A stretch of DNA of 64,000 nt from AWTP1-18 sp036504515 (GCA_036504515.1 DASXVA010000009.1:62001-126000); one strand, 5' to 3'. Positions 33,481 to 42,754 are shown, counted from the first letter of the stretch. Notes: generated from the letters alone by a model not told the origin. A program made the numbers and translations.

Positions 33481-34092
33481 ATGCAAAGTAATATTAAAAC
33501 TCTCTGTGTGGCTGTATTGATGCTGATTACTGCGCCATCTATGTCTTTTGCAGAAGGTTCTTCTTGGTACGTAGGTGGGGAAGTAGGTCAATCAGACTTT
33601 TCCTTGGAACTGCCGAGCGGATATTCGGCATCAAGCCCTGGTGTTCAACAAGACAAGACGGATAACAGCTATGCAATCTATGCTGGTTATTCTTTCAATA
33701 GTTATCTCAGCGGTGAGGTCGGTTATGTTGACCTTGGGAAGTATTCGGTAAAAACGGCAAATGGCGATAGTGCTTCTGCCAAATTGCAAGGGATGACGAT
33801 CAACGCAATTTGGAAGTTGCCTTTGAATGCTCAATGGACACTTTTTGCCAAAACTGGGTTGATCGCAACCCGTGGCTCTGCTGAGGCTCGTGTAAGCGGA
33901 ATTGGTTACCAGCAGTCAAAGTCAGTTTGGGAGCCAGTGGTTGGGCTTGGTGTGGATTTCGCTCTGGACAAACACTGGACCCTTCGAGGACAGTACCAGG
34001 ATGTTGGTGCTGCCAGTGTGGCTGAGGCTGTTGGCACTACAGTCAAGCTGAGTGATAGCCTGCTATCTATCGGGGTTATTTACGGGTTCTGA
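33481..34092 (+). CDS. Small outer-membrane beta-barrel protein
   Basis: A 203-residue protein; ATG 33481 is chosen over 33463 because AGGAA precedes it and a signal peptide (QSNIKTLCVAVLMLITAPSMSFA) begins there. The mature part is an eight-stranded barrel of the OmpA-like/Opa surface-antigen type: SSWYVGGEVGQSDF, YAIYAGYSFNSYLSGEVGYVD, WEPVVGLGVDFALDKHWTLRGQY and a final IGVIYGF with C-terminal Phe. The gene is markedly AT-richer than its neighbours and is bracketed by two identical terminators. The role is structural or unknown. Confidence 0.8.
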   Translation: MQSNIKTLCVAVLMLITAPSMSFAEGSSWYVGGEVGQSDFSLELPSGYSASSPGVQQDKTDNSYAIYAGYSFNSYLSGEVGYVDLGKYSVKTANGDSASAKLQGMTINAIWKLPLNAQWTLFAKTGLIATRGSAEARVSGIGYQQSKSVWEPVVGLGVDFALDKHWTLRGQYQDVGAASVAEAVGTTVKLSDSLLSIGVIYGF

Positions 34093-34172
34093 TCTTCGTT
34101 GCCGAGGGCTGTAAAGATTTGAAATAAGGCTCCTGCTTTTCGAAGGGTATTAGATAGATTCTCTTGAGCCTC

Positions 34173-34265
34173 ATGGAAATGACGTCTGGCATCAGAGAAA
34201 ATGTCATGGCGACATCGAAAGTGGTTGGTATTACGAACTACCAATGCTCCTTGACAAGGAAATAA
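34173..34265 (+). CDS. Possible 30-residue peptide before a terminator
   Basis: An open frame MEMTSGIRENVMATSKVVGITNYQCSLTRK by codon count (30 codons plus TAA) whose stop runs into the second copy of the terminator. Only a weak TTGAG precedes it. It may be a small gene, a gene remnant or chance. Confidence 0.2.
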   Translation: MEMTSGIRENVMATSKVVGITNYQCSLTRK

Positions 34266-34290
34266 AAACGCGGCTTCGGCCGCGTTTTTA
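34261..34290. terminator. Duplicate intrinsic terminator (copy 2 of a repeat)
   Basis: Identical over 30 bases to 33183-33212. It is symmetrical with A-run and T-run, so it can end transcription from the outer-membrane gene (plus) and from the tautomerase gene (minus). Confidence 0.85.
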
Positions 34291-34316
34291 TTTCGATCGA
34301 CAGGTCCGATCTAGCC

Positions 34317-34679
34317 TTAGCTGCCTACGCTAACTTTTGCGTAGGAGGCGCGTTCTATTTCTTGAATTTCCACGCATAACTGAACCTTGAGTCCCGACGA
34401 CCAATTGGCGTGTTGTTCCAACCCTTTCAACAGGCTGCGGGATAACTGGTACTTCGTTTCGGCTGAGCGGCCACTGAGTATGGCCAGCTTCGCATGTATA
34501 AAGCCGTGACCTTTCGTCGTGGTGCCGACCAAAAAGCTATTGAGGCCAATGGCTCGACTTTTGATGTCTGGTGCTTCAAATTGTCCGGAGGCGAGCAATA
34601 CCTCGTTCAGCTGGCGCAATAACGCATCTGCATTGAGCAAGGGCAGGTTGTTAGTGTATTCAACAGTGAGATGAGGCAT
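34317..34679 (-). CDS. 5-carboxymethyl-2-hydroxymuconate isomerase-like tautomerase
   Basis: A 120-residue protein beginning MPHLTVEYTNNL, the CHMI (HpcD) signature; Pro2 becomes the N-terminal catalytic base after Met removal. Other typical segments are SRAIGLNSFLVGTT, GFIHAKLAILSGRS and QLCVEIQEIERASYAK. CHMI works in homoprotocatechuate degradation, but no other gene of that pathway is nearby, so the substrate here is uncertain. It is a single-gene unit ending at the duplicate terminator and divergent from the alcohol dehydrogenase gene. Confidence 0.82.
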   Translation of the reverse strand: MPHLTVEYTNNLPLLNADALLRQLNEVLLASGQFEAPDIKSRAIGLNSFLVGTTTKGHGFIHAKLAILSGRSAETKYQLSRSLLKGLEQHANWSSGLKVQLCVEIQEIERASYAKVSVGS

Positions 34680-34960
34680 GGCTATTCGTTCGCATGTTAA
34701 GTTTGTTGTCTTGAAAGTCTTCCCGTTTGCTGTTTTGCCCTGACCAAACCTGTGCCAGCCTTACTTGGGGGTGGGGGTGAAGGAAAGCACTTTTTTGATT
34801 TGACCACGATTGTCATCGTAACGACAGGGCCGTGAATTATTTCAGCTTGATGTGGTCAGACCTTGTAATTAGTCCTTAGTGCCCCCATTTTTTTTATCCT
34901 GATCTTAGCCACCACTATTCGCAATGCTCCCTGATGAGCGCTGTTCTCTGGAGTCACCCA

Positions 34961-36118
34961 ATGCAAAACTTTACCTTTCACAATCCCACCAAAATCGTTT
35001 TTGGCTCTAAAACCATCGCCAAACTGGATAGTCTGGTTCCTGCGGATGCGCGGGTGTTGATTCTGTACGGTGGTTCCAGTGCCAAGAAAAATGGAACCCT
35101 GGATGAGGTTAAGGCTGCTTTGGGGACGCGGACAGTTCAGGAGTTTTCCGGGATTGAGCCCAATCCTAGCTACGAAACATTGATGCGCGCCGTCGAGCAA
35201 GTCAAAAAAGAGAAGCTGGATTTCCTACTTGCGGTTGGAGGCGGGTCTGTTATTGATGGCACCAAATTTGTTGCGGCAGCTGCTTGCTACTCCGGCGACC
35301 CCTGGGAAATTCTGCTGAGCCATGGCGCGAAAGTGAAAGGGGCTTTGCCCTTGGCCAGTGTGCTGACCTTGCCCGCGACAGGTTCCGAGATGAACAGCGG
35401 AGCCGTGATCACACGCCAGGAAACGAAAACCAAGCTGGCTTTCATGAGCGGTCATGTGTTCCCCCTGTTTTCTATCCTTGACCCGACCAAGACCTTCACG
35501 CTGCCTCCTCAGCAGATCGCCAATGGCGTGGTGGATGCCTTTGTCCATATCGTCGAGCAATACCTGACCTATCCGGTGAATGGCATGGTGCAGGATAGGT
35601 TTGCCGAGGGCTTGCTGCTAAGCCTGATCGAATTGGGTCCCAAAGTGCTGGCGACGCCGGAAGACTATGAAAACCGGGCCAATCTGATGTGGGTGGCAAC
35701 CCTGGCCCTCAACGGACTGATTGGTGCTGGCGTACCCCAGGATTGGGCAACGCACATGATCAGCCATGAAATCACTGCCCTCTACGGTGTCGATCATGCC
35801 CGGACCTTGGCCATCGTGTTGCCTTCCCTGCTCAATGTGCAACGGACCGAAAAGCGGGCCAAGTTGCTGCAATACGCTGAGCGGGTCTGGGACATCAGGG
35901 AGGGCAGCGAGGATCAGCGTATTGATGAGGCCATTCGCCGTACAGCGACGTTCTTTGAAAGCCTGGGTATCAAGACCCATCTGTCCGCTATTGGTATCGG
36001 CGCCGATGCCGTTGATAAATTGGTCAGCCAACTGGAAGCCCATGGCATGACTGCGCTGGGTGAGCACCAGAACATTACGCCCGCGATCAGCCGGCGCATT
36101 CTGGAAGGTGCCCAGTAA
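34961..36118 (+). CDS. yqhD: NADPH-dependent alcohol/aldehyde dehydrogenase, YqhD type
   Basis: A 385-residue iron-type alcohol dehydrogenase. ATG 34961 is favoured by GGAG upstream and by the YqhD-like start MQNFTFHNPTKIVFG. The nucleotide site is in VGGGSVIDGTKF; metal ligands fit the Asp and His of VVDAFVHIVEQY and the two His of WATHMISHEITALYGVDHA. QDRFAEGLLLSLIELGPK and NGLIGAGVPQDWATHM are nearly those of E. coli YqhD. The enzyme reduces short and reactive aldehydes at the cost of NADPH. Monocistronic as far as visible. Confidence 0.92.
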   Translation: MQNFTFHNPTKIVFGSKTIAKLDSLVPADARVLILYGGSSAKKNGTLDEVKAALGTRTVQEFSGIEPNPSYETLMRAVEQVKKEKLDFLLAVGGGSVIDGTKFVAAAACYSGDPWEILLSHGAKVKGALPLASVLTLPATGSEMNSGAVITRQETKTKLAFMSGHVFPLFSILDPTKTFTLPPQQIANGVVDAFVHIVEQYLTYPVNGMVQDRFAEGLLLSLIELGPKVLATPEDYENRANLMWVATLALNGLIGAGVPQDWATHMISHEITALYGVDHARTLAIVLPSLLNVQRTEKRAKLLQYAERVWDIREGSEDQRIDEAIRRTATFFESLGIKTHLSAIGIGADAVDKLVSQLEAHGMTALGEHQNITPAISRRILEGAQ

Positions 36119-36182
36119 AAATCAACATTCCTTTGTAACGGGAGGTGTGCTTTTGCCGGCGGATGCGGCGAAGCACGCTTGG

Positions 36183-37355
36183 TTACTTTGACAGTTCCCG
36201 TATTGCCAATTCCAGCCCTTGCACTGTCAGGGGATACATGCGGTCTGTCATGAGCTTTTGTATGATCTGAATGGACTGGCGGTACTCCCAGTAACGTTCC
36301 GGGTCTGGATTCAGCCAGACAGCAGATGGGTAGGCGGTCAACAGCCGTTGCAGCCAGACGGAGCCGGCTTCTTCATTGTTGTATTCCACGGAACCCCAGG
36401 GCCTCAGAATTTCCACCGGGCTCATGGTGGCATCGCCGACGATGACCAGCTTGTAATCGCTGCCATACTTGTGCATCACGTCGTAGAGGGCGTGCTTTTC
36501 ACTGCGACGGCGATGGTTGTCTTTCCAGACGTGGTCATACACGCAGTTATGGAAGTAGAAGTACTCCAGATGTTTGAACTCGCTGCGCACCGCGGAGAAG
36601 AGTTCCTCGCAAAGCCGGATGTGGTCATCCATGGAGCCGCCCACGTCGAGGAAAAGAAGCACCTTCACCTTGTTGTGGCGCTCAGGCCGCATTTTCAGGT
36701 CCAGCCAGCCTGCATTGTTGGCGGTACCTGTGATAGTGCCTTCCAGGTCGAGCTCGTCGGCCGCCCCTTCCCGAGCAAAGCGGCGTAGGCGGCGCAGGGC
36801 GACCTTGATGTTGCGGGTGCCGAGTTCGACACTGTCGTCTAGGTTCTTGAATTCCCGTTGTTGCCAGACTTTGATGGCAGTGCGGTTGCCGGCGGATTCG
36901 CCGCCGACACGAATGCCCTCCGGGTGATAGCCGCCATTGCCGAAGGGACTGGTGCCGCCGGTGCCGACCCATTTGTTACCGCCCTGATGGCGGCCCTTCT
37001 GTTCTTCCAGTCGCTTCTGGAATTCCTCCATCAACTTGTCCCAGCCAAGTTTTTCCAGCTTGGCTTTTTCTTCGTCGCTGAGGTGTTTGTGGGCAAGCAA
37101 TCGCAGCCAGTCTTCGGGGATGTCGGCCTCCAGGCCCGGTTGGGCTTCAAGTCCCTTGAAGTATTCGCCAAAGGCTTGGTCAAAACGGTCGTAGTCGGTT
37201 TCTTTTTTAACCAGGCAGGTGCGAGCTAGGAAATAAAAATCTTCGATGCTGTGGCCGGCAAGGCCTGCCTGCATGGCCTGCAACAGGGAAAGGTATTCCC
37301 GGGTTGAGGCCGGGATTTTTTGTTGCTTGAGATGGTAGAAAAAATCGATCAGCAT
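36183..37355 (-). CDS. VWA-domain protein, CoxE/MoxR-partner type
   Basis: A 390-residue cytoplasmic protein. The N-terminal half (FFYHLKQQKIPASTREYLSLL) is of the CoxE family; the C-terminal von Willebrand A domain starts at KVLLFLDVGGSMDDH, a MIDAS-like DxGxS in which the first Ser of DxSxS is Gly. Such proteins work with MoxR AAA ATPases as metal-dependent chaperones that mature enzymes or regulators. Here the MoxR gene is in the same operon but separated by two diguanylate cyclase genes. It is the last gene, 7 bases after the cyclase stop. Confidence 0.87.
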   Translation of the reverse strand: MLIDFFYHLKQQKIPASTREYLSLLQAMQAGLAGHSIEDFYFLARTCLVKKETDYDRFDQAFGEYFKGLEAQPGLEADIPEDWLRLLAHKHLSDEEKAKLEKLGWDKLMEEFQKRLEEQKGRHQGGNKWVGTGGTSPFGNGGYHPEGIRVGGESAGNRTAIKVWQQREFKNLDDSVELGTRNIKVALRRLRRFAREGAADELDLEGTITGTANNAGWLDLKMRPERHNKVKVLLFLDVGGSMDDHIRLCEELFSAVRSEFKHLEYFYFHNCVYDHVWKDNHRRRSEKHALYDVMHKYGSDYKLVIVGDATMSPVEILRPWGSVEYNNEEAGSVWLQRLLTAYPSAVWLNPDPERYWEYRQSIQIIQKLMTDRMYPLTVQGLELAIRELSK

Positions 37356-37362
37356 GACGGGC

Positions 37363-39795
37363 TTAACCGCTCGTTTTTCTGGCCGTTTCTACCCGGTTGC
37401 GTCCCTTGCGTTTGGCGATGTAAAGCGCTGTGTCCGCCGCGTGGATCAGATCCTCAGGTTCGGTGCCATGTTCGGGATAGATGGCGACTCCAAAGGAGGC
37501 GGTGATGCGGGCAGGTTTTCCTGATATTTCGGGGACCAGATCAGCAAATTTCTCGCGCCAGCTTTCGGCCTTTTCGATGGCGGTGTCGAGACCCATGCCG
37601 GGCAGCATGATCAGAAATTCCTCCCCGCCGTAACGGCAAGCCAGGTCTTCGGTGCGGATGTCGGTCATCAGTTGTTCGGCAATGATCTTGAGAATCGTAT
37701 CGCCGGCTTGATGGCCATAGCTGTCGTTCAATTGCTTGAAGTGATCCAGGTCGATGATGACCAGTGCCAGAGGGTGGCCTTCGCGACGGGCACGGGCCAC
37801 TTCCCGTTCCAGGGTTTCTGCCAGATAACGACGGTTGTAGAGGCCAGTAAGGCTGTCGCGAATGGCTTGTTCCTGCAGCTGTTGTTGCAAGTCTTCAATT
37901 TCGATCAGACGCAGTTGCAGATCCATGTTCATTTGCTGCAGGGCAAGCTCGGAATGCTTGCGCTCATTGACGTCATTGAAGGAAACAAAAGCCTCTGAAG
38001 CATCCCCCGGCTTGGCAATAAGAATGGCGGAAAGCATGGCCCAGAAATTTTGCCCTTTGATACTGCGCATCTGTACTTCGCGGTCGAAGACGAAACCTTT
38101 TTCCATCAGTTCGGCAATGAATGCAGCCCTGTCTTCAGGCTTTTCCCAGAAATGAGGGGCATACAGGCCCTGGGTGTCGGCAGAACCCAGGCCCAGGCGT
38201 TCCGAAGCCCGGTGATTGCAAAAAACGACGCTGCTGTCCGAGATGCGGGACACCATGACTGGAAAGGGGGCGATCTCCATCAGGGTGCGGTAGCGTCTTT
38301 CGCTTTCGCTCAGGGCATCGGCTGTACGGGTTTGCTCGGTGATGTCCTGGGCAATGGAAATGATGCCGAGGGAACGGCCTTTGTTGTCACGATATCTGGC
38401 ATTGGACCAAGTACAGAGAATGGTTTTTCCTTCTTTGGTGATATTCGGATGAAGGAAGGGAGCCGTCTGTCCTGTCAGCAGCCCTTGCTGAATATCTTTC
38501 CGGGTTTTGGAGATATGGTTCTCGGGCACCATCAGGTCAAATAAGTTCTTGCCCAGGGCTTCATCGCTGGTCCAGCCGAAGGTGCGTTCTGCGGTCTGGT
38601 TCCATTCCGTGATGGTTTCGTTGTCTTGCCATACCACGACAGCCATGGGGGCGTAGTCGAGGAGGATGCTCAGCCGTTCTTCACTGATGCGGCGGTCAGC
38701 CAGGGCCTGGTCTCTTTCTGCCAGGGTGTTTTCCAGACGGACGCTGATGCGATGAAAGCGCCAGGCAATGAAGATCGTCAGGACAAACAGGATCAGTCCC
38801 GCCCACAGGCTACGGGTGAGCCAGCGAGGAATGATGGAAGGATGGGGGTCGTAGATCAGACCATCGATACTGCTGTCGGCCGGGATCAGGCCGACCTCGG
38901 CATACACCTCGGCAATGTGGTGCCAGCGGGCGGGGGACATGTGGCCGATTTCCACCAGGTCGGGATACATCAGCCGCCGGGTTTCCACCGCTTCGTTGAG
39001 CAGGTGCTCCAAGCTGTGCCGTTGGGAGTATTTGCTCAGGATCAGGGATGCCGTTTCCTCCGGGTGGTCCATGGCGTAACGCCACCCCTTCAAACTGGCT
39101 TCGCGGAAGGCGGCAACCCGGGTCGGGTTTTTCTGTATTTCCTCTTCGCTGGTGAACAAGGTGTCGCCGTAGAAGTCGATGCCGGAGGAGCGGGGTGAAA
39201 ACAGTTTGTAGGGGAACTTGATCAGCTTCAGATCATAGGGTTCGTCGGTCACGTAGCCGGACAGGGCATCCACGTCGCCGTTCACCAGATCTTTCAAATT
39301 GAAACTGTGGGGGATGGCCTTGATCTGGGTGGCGGCCACACCTTCCCGCTTGAGGTAGGCAAACAGTTCCGTTTCATAGGGCAGCAGCATGACCCGCTTA
39401 CCCACCAGATCCTGAACGGATTCGATGTTCGGTTGGGTCAGCAGCGCCAGGGGGGAGTGCTGCATGATGGCCGCCAGCGCAACGACGGGTTGGCCTTGGG
39501 CTCGCAGCATGGCCAGTTCAGGACCGGAAATGCCGAATTGGGCCTGGCCGCTGAGCACCTGGGTAATGGGGTTGGTTGTGTCTCCGGCTTCAATAATGCT
39601 GACCTCCAGATCGGCATCCCGGTAGTAGCCTTTTTCAAGGGCCATGTAGTAGCCGGCAAACTGGAACTGGTGCTTCCATTTGAGCTGAAGGGAAACTTGA
39701 TCACTTGCCCACGCTGAGTACGATAGCAGTGCAAAGACCGTTGCCAATAGTGATGCTAAAAGCGGGCGCTTACTCATCGTCTTGATCGGCATCAT
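37363..39795 (-). CDS. Diguanylate cyclase with THI5/NMT1 binding domain and PAS domains
   Basis: About 810 residues. After a signal/anchor (LLASLLATVFALLSYSAWA) comes a periplasmic NMT1/THI5-type substrate-binding domain (LQLKWKHQFQFAGYYMALEK, RSSGIDFYGDTLFTS), one membrane segment (LWAGLILFVLTIFIAWRF), two PAS domains and a GGDEF domain with GGEEF and an RTED inhibitory site five residues before it, so both activity and product inhibition are expected. It would make cyclic di-GMP in response to a ligand resembling pyrimidine or sulfonate ABC substrates. Start is ambiguous: 39795 (ATGA overlap with the preceding gene), 39792 or 39777. Confidence 0.87.
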   Translation of the reverse strand: MMPIKTMSKRPLLASLLATVFALLSYSAWASDQVSLQLKWKHQFQFAGYYMALEKGYYRDADLEVSIIEAGDTTNPITQVLSGQAQFGISGPELAMLRAQGQPVVALAAIMQHSPLALLTQPNIESVQDLVGKRVMLLPYETELFAYLKREGVAATQIKAIPHSFNLKDLVNGDVDALSGYVTDEPYDLKLIKFPYKLFSPRSSGIDFYGDTLFTSEEEIQKNPTRVAAFREASLKGWRYAMDHPEETASLILSKYSQRHSLEHLLNEAVETRRLMYPDLVEIGHMSPARWHHIAEVYAEVGLIPADSSIDGLIYDPHPSIIPRWLTRSLWAGLILFVLTIFIAWRFHRISVRLENTLAERDQALADRRISEERLSILLDYAPMAVVVWQDNETITEWNQTAERTFGWTSDEALGKNLFDLMVPENHISKTRKDIQQGLLTGQTAPFLHPNITKEGKTILCTWSNARYRDNKGRSLGIISIAQDITEQTRTADALSESERRYRTLMEIAPFPVMVSRISDSSVVFCNHRASERLGLGSADTQGLYAPHFWEKPEDRAAFIAELMEKGFVFDREVQMRSIKGQNFWAMLSAILIAKPGDASEAFVSFNDVNERKHSELALQQMNMDLQLRLIEIEDLQQQLQEQAIRDSLTGLYNRRYLAETLEREVARARREGHPLALVIIDLDHFKQLNDSYGHQAGDTILKIIAEQLMTDIRTEDLACRYGGEEFLIMLPGMGLDTAIEKAESWREKFADLVPEISGKPARITASFGVAIYPEHGTEPEDLIHAADTALYIAKRKGRNRVETARKTSG

Positions 39796-41867
39796 GGGTG
39801 ACACTCTTGGCAGATCACTACTTGATTGCGACCACTATTCTTGGCTTGGTAAAGGGCTTCATCGGCGTGCTTCAACAGTGATTCAATGTCGGCACCCTGT
39901 TGAGGAAAGGCGGAAATGCCGGCAGACAGCGTGGCATGAATTTCAAGCTGACCATGCAGGATATGGCTTTCAGCCAGTGTTTTGCACCAATCAGTGGCGC
40001 GTTCGAATGCATGGTCCATGGACATGTGGGGCAGGACGACAATGAATTCCTCGCCACCATAGCGGCAGGTAATGTCGCCTTCTCGGGCCCCCTTTCGCAG
40101 GATGTTTGCGAGGCTGCGCAATACATCGTCACCGGCGGCGTGGCCGAAGGTGTCATTGACCCGTTTGAAATGATCCAAGTCCACCATGATTAGCGCTAGG
40201 GGATAACCCTCGCGTTTTGCCCGAGCAAGTTCCCTCGGTAGGGTTTCATCCAGGTAGCGGCGGTTATAGAGGCCGGTAAGCGAGTCCCGGATGGCCTGCT
40301 CTTGCAGGCGAGTTTGGAGTTCGCGGATTTCTGCCAGTTGGTTTTCCAGTTGGTCATGAAAGTCTTTTTGTTTTCGTTCGGCAACTTTTCGCTCGGAAAT
40401 GTCGCGGGTAATACCGAGGACGGTGACAGGCTTGCCTGTCGCGTCGAAGATGTATGTCGTGACCACCTCTGTAGGTTTGATGCTGCCATCCTTGCAGGGC
40501 TGATCAATTTCAACAGTGGCGTGGCGGGCGCTTGCATCACCCGCCGCCAACCGGGTCAGACTGTCTGTCATTACCGTTCGTACGCGGGCCAGAGATTCTG
40601 GAGTGATCGCCTGGTCCATGGGTTCTGCCATGATTTCTTCAGCGGTCATTCCCCGCAGTTTTTCCACGGAAGGGCTGACGTAAGTGAAGCGTTGACTTGC
40701 CAGGTCCAGCAGCCAGATGACATCGCTACTGTTTTCTGCCAGAAGCCGGTACTTGGTTTCGCTTTCCTGCAGTCGATCTATGGCGTGTTGGTGCCCACGA
40801 ATCTCCCCTTGCAAGCGGTGACTCAGTTTGATGCTACGCAAGGTGAGCCATGCCAATAGACACAGTAACAAGCCTCCGCCCAAGGCCGTCGGGGTGACCC
40901 AGGCAGGTATTATTTCCTTGCGTTTATCTGGAAGAAATCCCTTGAGGGTGTAGTCGCGTGGTAGCAGCCCCAAGTCAGCGTAGGTGTCGCCAATGTGACG
41001 CCAGCGCCCAGGGTTTATGTGGCCGATTTCAACAAGGTCTGCCCGCATCAGCCGTGAGGTTTCCGCCGCTTCATAAGCGAGAAAATCGTGATTGAGCTTC
41101 TGGCTGTTGTATTTTTTCAGGATTAGCTGGATGGCTTCTTCAGGATTAGCCATGGCGTATTCCCAGCCTTGAAGACTTGCGTGGAGAAAGGCCTGGCTAC
41201 GTTCAGGATGGTTTTTCAGTTCCTGAGCGGAGGTGAACAGATTGTCACCGTAGAAATCAATACCTGATGCCCTGGGGGAGAACTTGATGGTGTTGAGGCC
41301 CGCCTGTTTGAGGATGAAGGGCTCGGTACTGGAGTAAGCCGAAACGGCGGCGACTTTCTTCTGTATCAGTTCCAGGGGAGTGCCGTTATGGGGAATGATG
41401 TGAAGTTGCTCGGTCTTGAGCCCTTCCTGTTTTAGATAGGCTTGGAGTTCGGCGGCCTGGGGTTCATTCATGATGGTTTTGTTGGCCAGGTCATGAATGC
41501 TGCTGACTTGGTCGGCCCGGGCCAACAGGATCAGGGGGGAGTGCTGGAAGATGACCGCGAGTAGCGCTACCGGTTTTTGCTGAAAAGACAGCAGCAAATC
41601 ACTCATGCCGATGCCGAACTGTGCGTGACCCGAGAGTACTTCGTTGATGACGTCAATATCTGGGTTGAATTCCTTGATGCGTACATCCAGTCCTGCATCC
41701 TGGTAGTAGCCCTTTTCCAGGGCCATGTAGTAGCCGGCAAACTGGAACTGGTGCTTCCATTTGAGTTGCAACGTGACGGTGTCCAAGGCCTGGGCCTGGG
41801 GCAGAATCAGGCAGCCAAGCAGCAGTACCCAGAGCAGTTTGGTCTGCTTCATACCAGGCCAAGCCAT
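39792..41867 (-). CDS. Second diguanylate cyclase with THI5/NMT1 binding domain
   Basis: A 691-residue paralogue of the following gene: signal peptide, NMT1/THI5-like periplasmic domain (same LQLKWKHQFQFAGYYMALEK stretch), one membrane segment (GGGLLLCLLAWLTLRSI), one PAS domain with PAC-type tail and a GGDEF domain (YGGEEF, inhibitory REGD). It has one PAS domain fewer than its neighbour. It overlaps the MoxR stop in TGATG form and the next cyclase in ATGA form. It is probably a tandem duplication, with a run of about 45 identical bases in the binding-domain region. Confidence 0.87.
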   Translation of the reverse strand: MAWPGMKQTKLLWVLLLGCLILPQAQALDTVTLQLKWKHQFQFAGYYMALEKGYYQDAGLDVRIKEFNPDIDVINEVLSGHAQFGIGMSDLLLSFQQKPVALLAVIFQHSPLILLARADQVSSIHDLANKTIMNEPQAAELQAYLKQEGLKTEQLHIIPHNGTPLELIQKKVAAVSAYSSTEPFILKQAGLNTIKFSPRASGIDFYGDNLFTSAQELKNHPERSQAFLHASLQGWEYAMANPEEAIQLILKKYNSQKLNHDFLAYEAAETSRLMRADLVEIGHINPGRWRHIGDTYADLGLLPRDYTLKGFLPDKRKEIIPAWVTPTALGGGLLLCLLAWLTLRSIKLSHRLQGEIRGHQHAIDRLQESETKYRLLAENSSDVIWLLDLASQRFTYVSPSVEKLRGMTAEEIMAEPMDQAITPESLARVRTVMTDSLTRLAAGDASARHATVEIDQPCKDGSIKPTEVVTTYIFDATGKPVTVLGITRDISERKVAERKQKDFHDQLENQLAEIRELQTRLQEQAIRDSLTGLYNRRYLDETLPRELARAKREGYPLALIMVDLDHFKRVNDTFGHAAGDDVLRSLANILRKGAREGDITCRYGGEEFIVVLPHMSMDHAFERATDWCKTLAESHILHGQLEIHATLSAGISAFPQQGADIESLLKHADEALYQAKNSGRNQVVICQECHP

Positions 41868-42709
41868 CAGCGATTTTGCCTTGAGAGGAAGGCCAGGCGC
41901 TCGAACAGATGGATGTCCTGTTCGTTCTTGAGCAGGGCGCCGTGCAGGGGCGGGATGGCGGATCGCACATCCTTGTTGCGCAGTACTTCGAGGGGGATGT
42001 CTTCCGCCACCAGCAGCTTGAGCCAGTCCACCAGTTCCGAGGTGGAGGGTTTCTTTTTCAGGCCGGGTACATCGCGCAATTCAAAAAAGACTTCCAGGGC
42101 CTCCCGTAGCAGCTCCTGCTTGAGTTTGGGGAAGTGCACATCAACGATGCGCCCCATGGTTTCCTTGTCCGGGAAGCGAATGTAATGGAAGAAGCAGCGG
42201 CGCAGGAAAGCATCGGGCAGCTCCTTCTCGTTGTTGGATGTGATGAAGACGATGGGACGGTGCTTGGCCTGAACCAGCGTGTGGGTTTCGTAGCAGTAGA
42301 ACTCCATGCGATCGAGTTCCCGCAGCAAATCATTGGGGAATTCGATGTCGGCTTTGTCGATTTCGTCGATCAGCACCACCGTCGGGCCGTCGGCTTCGAA
42401 GGCTTGCCACAGGGGGCCCTTGACGATGTAGTTGGCAATATCGTTAACCCGACCATCCCCCAGTTGGGAATCCCGCAGGCGGGAGACGGCATCGTATTCG
42501 TAGAGACCCTGCTGGGCTTTGGTGGTGGACTTGATATGCCATTGCAGCAGGGGCAGGCCCAGGGCAGCGGCTACCTCCTCTGCCAGCAGGGTCTTGCCGG
42601 TACCGGGCTCGCCCTTGATCAATAGGGGGCGCTGCAGGGTGATGGCCGCATTGACGGCCAGCATCAGGTCGGGAGTGGCGACGTAGCTTTGGGTACCTTC
42701 AAAACGCAT
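41867..42709 (-). CDS. MoxR-family AAA+ ATPase
   Basis: A 280-residue ATPase with Walker A GEPGTGKTLLAEEVA, Walker B VVLIDEIDKAD, sensor 1 FITSNNEKELPDAF and arginine finger FLRRCFFHYI. The sequence LLQWHIKSTTKAQQGLYEYD is typical of the MoxR subfamily paired with CoxE-type VWA proteins. The pair is thought to remodel or metallate target enzymes. The VWA partner is 4.5 kb downstream in the same operon, after two cyclase genes. Confidence 0.92.
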   Translation of the reverse strand: MRFEGTQSYVATPDLMLAVNAAITLQRPLLIKGEPGTGKTLLAEEVAAALGLPLLQWHIKSTTKAQQGLYEYDAVSRLRDSQLGDGRVNDIANYIVKGPLWQAFEADGPTVVLIDEIDKADIEFPNDLLRELDRMEFYCYETHTLVQAKHRPIVFITSNNEKELPDAFLRRCFFHYIRFPDKETMGRIVDVHFPKLKQELLREALEVFFELRDVPGLKKKPSTSELVDWLKLLVAEDIPLEVLRNKDVRSAIPPLHGALLKNEQDIHLFERLAFLSRQNR

Positions 42710-42754
42710 GGTGTTTTCTGGGAAGCCGGTCAGGGGGGGGTGCAGAGGATACTA

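Noticed and set aside
34748..34764. Minus-strand TGGCACAGGTTTGGTC upstream of the tautomerase gene as a sigma-54 promoter
   Set aside because: The -12 GC is missing (TGGT instead of TTGC).
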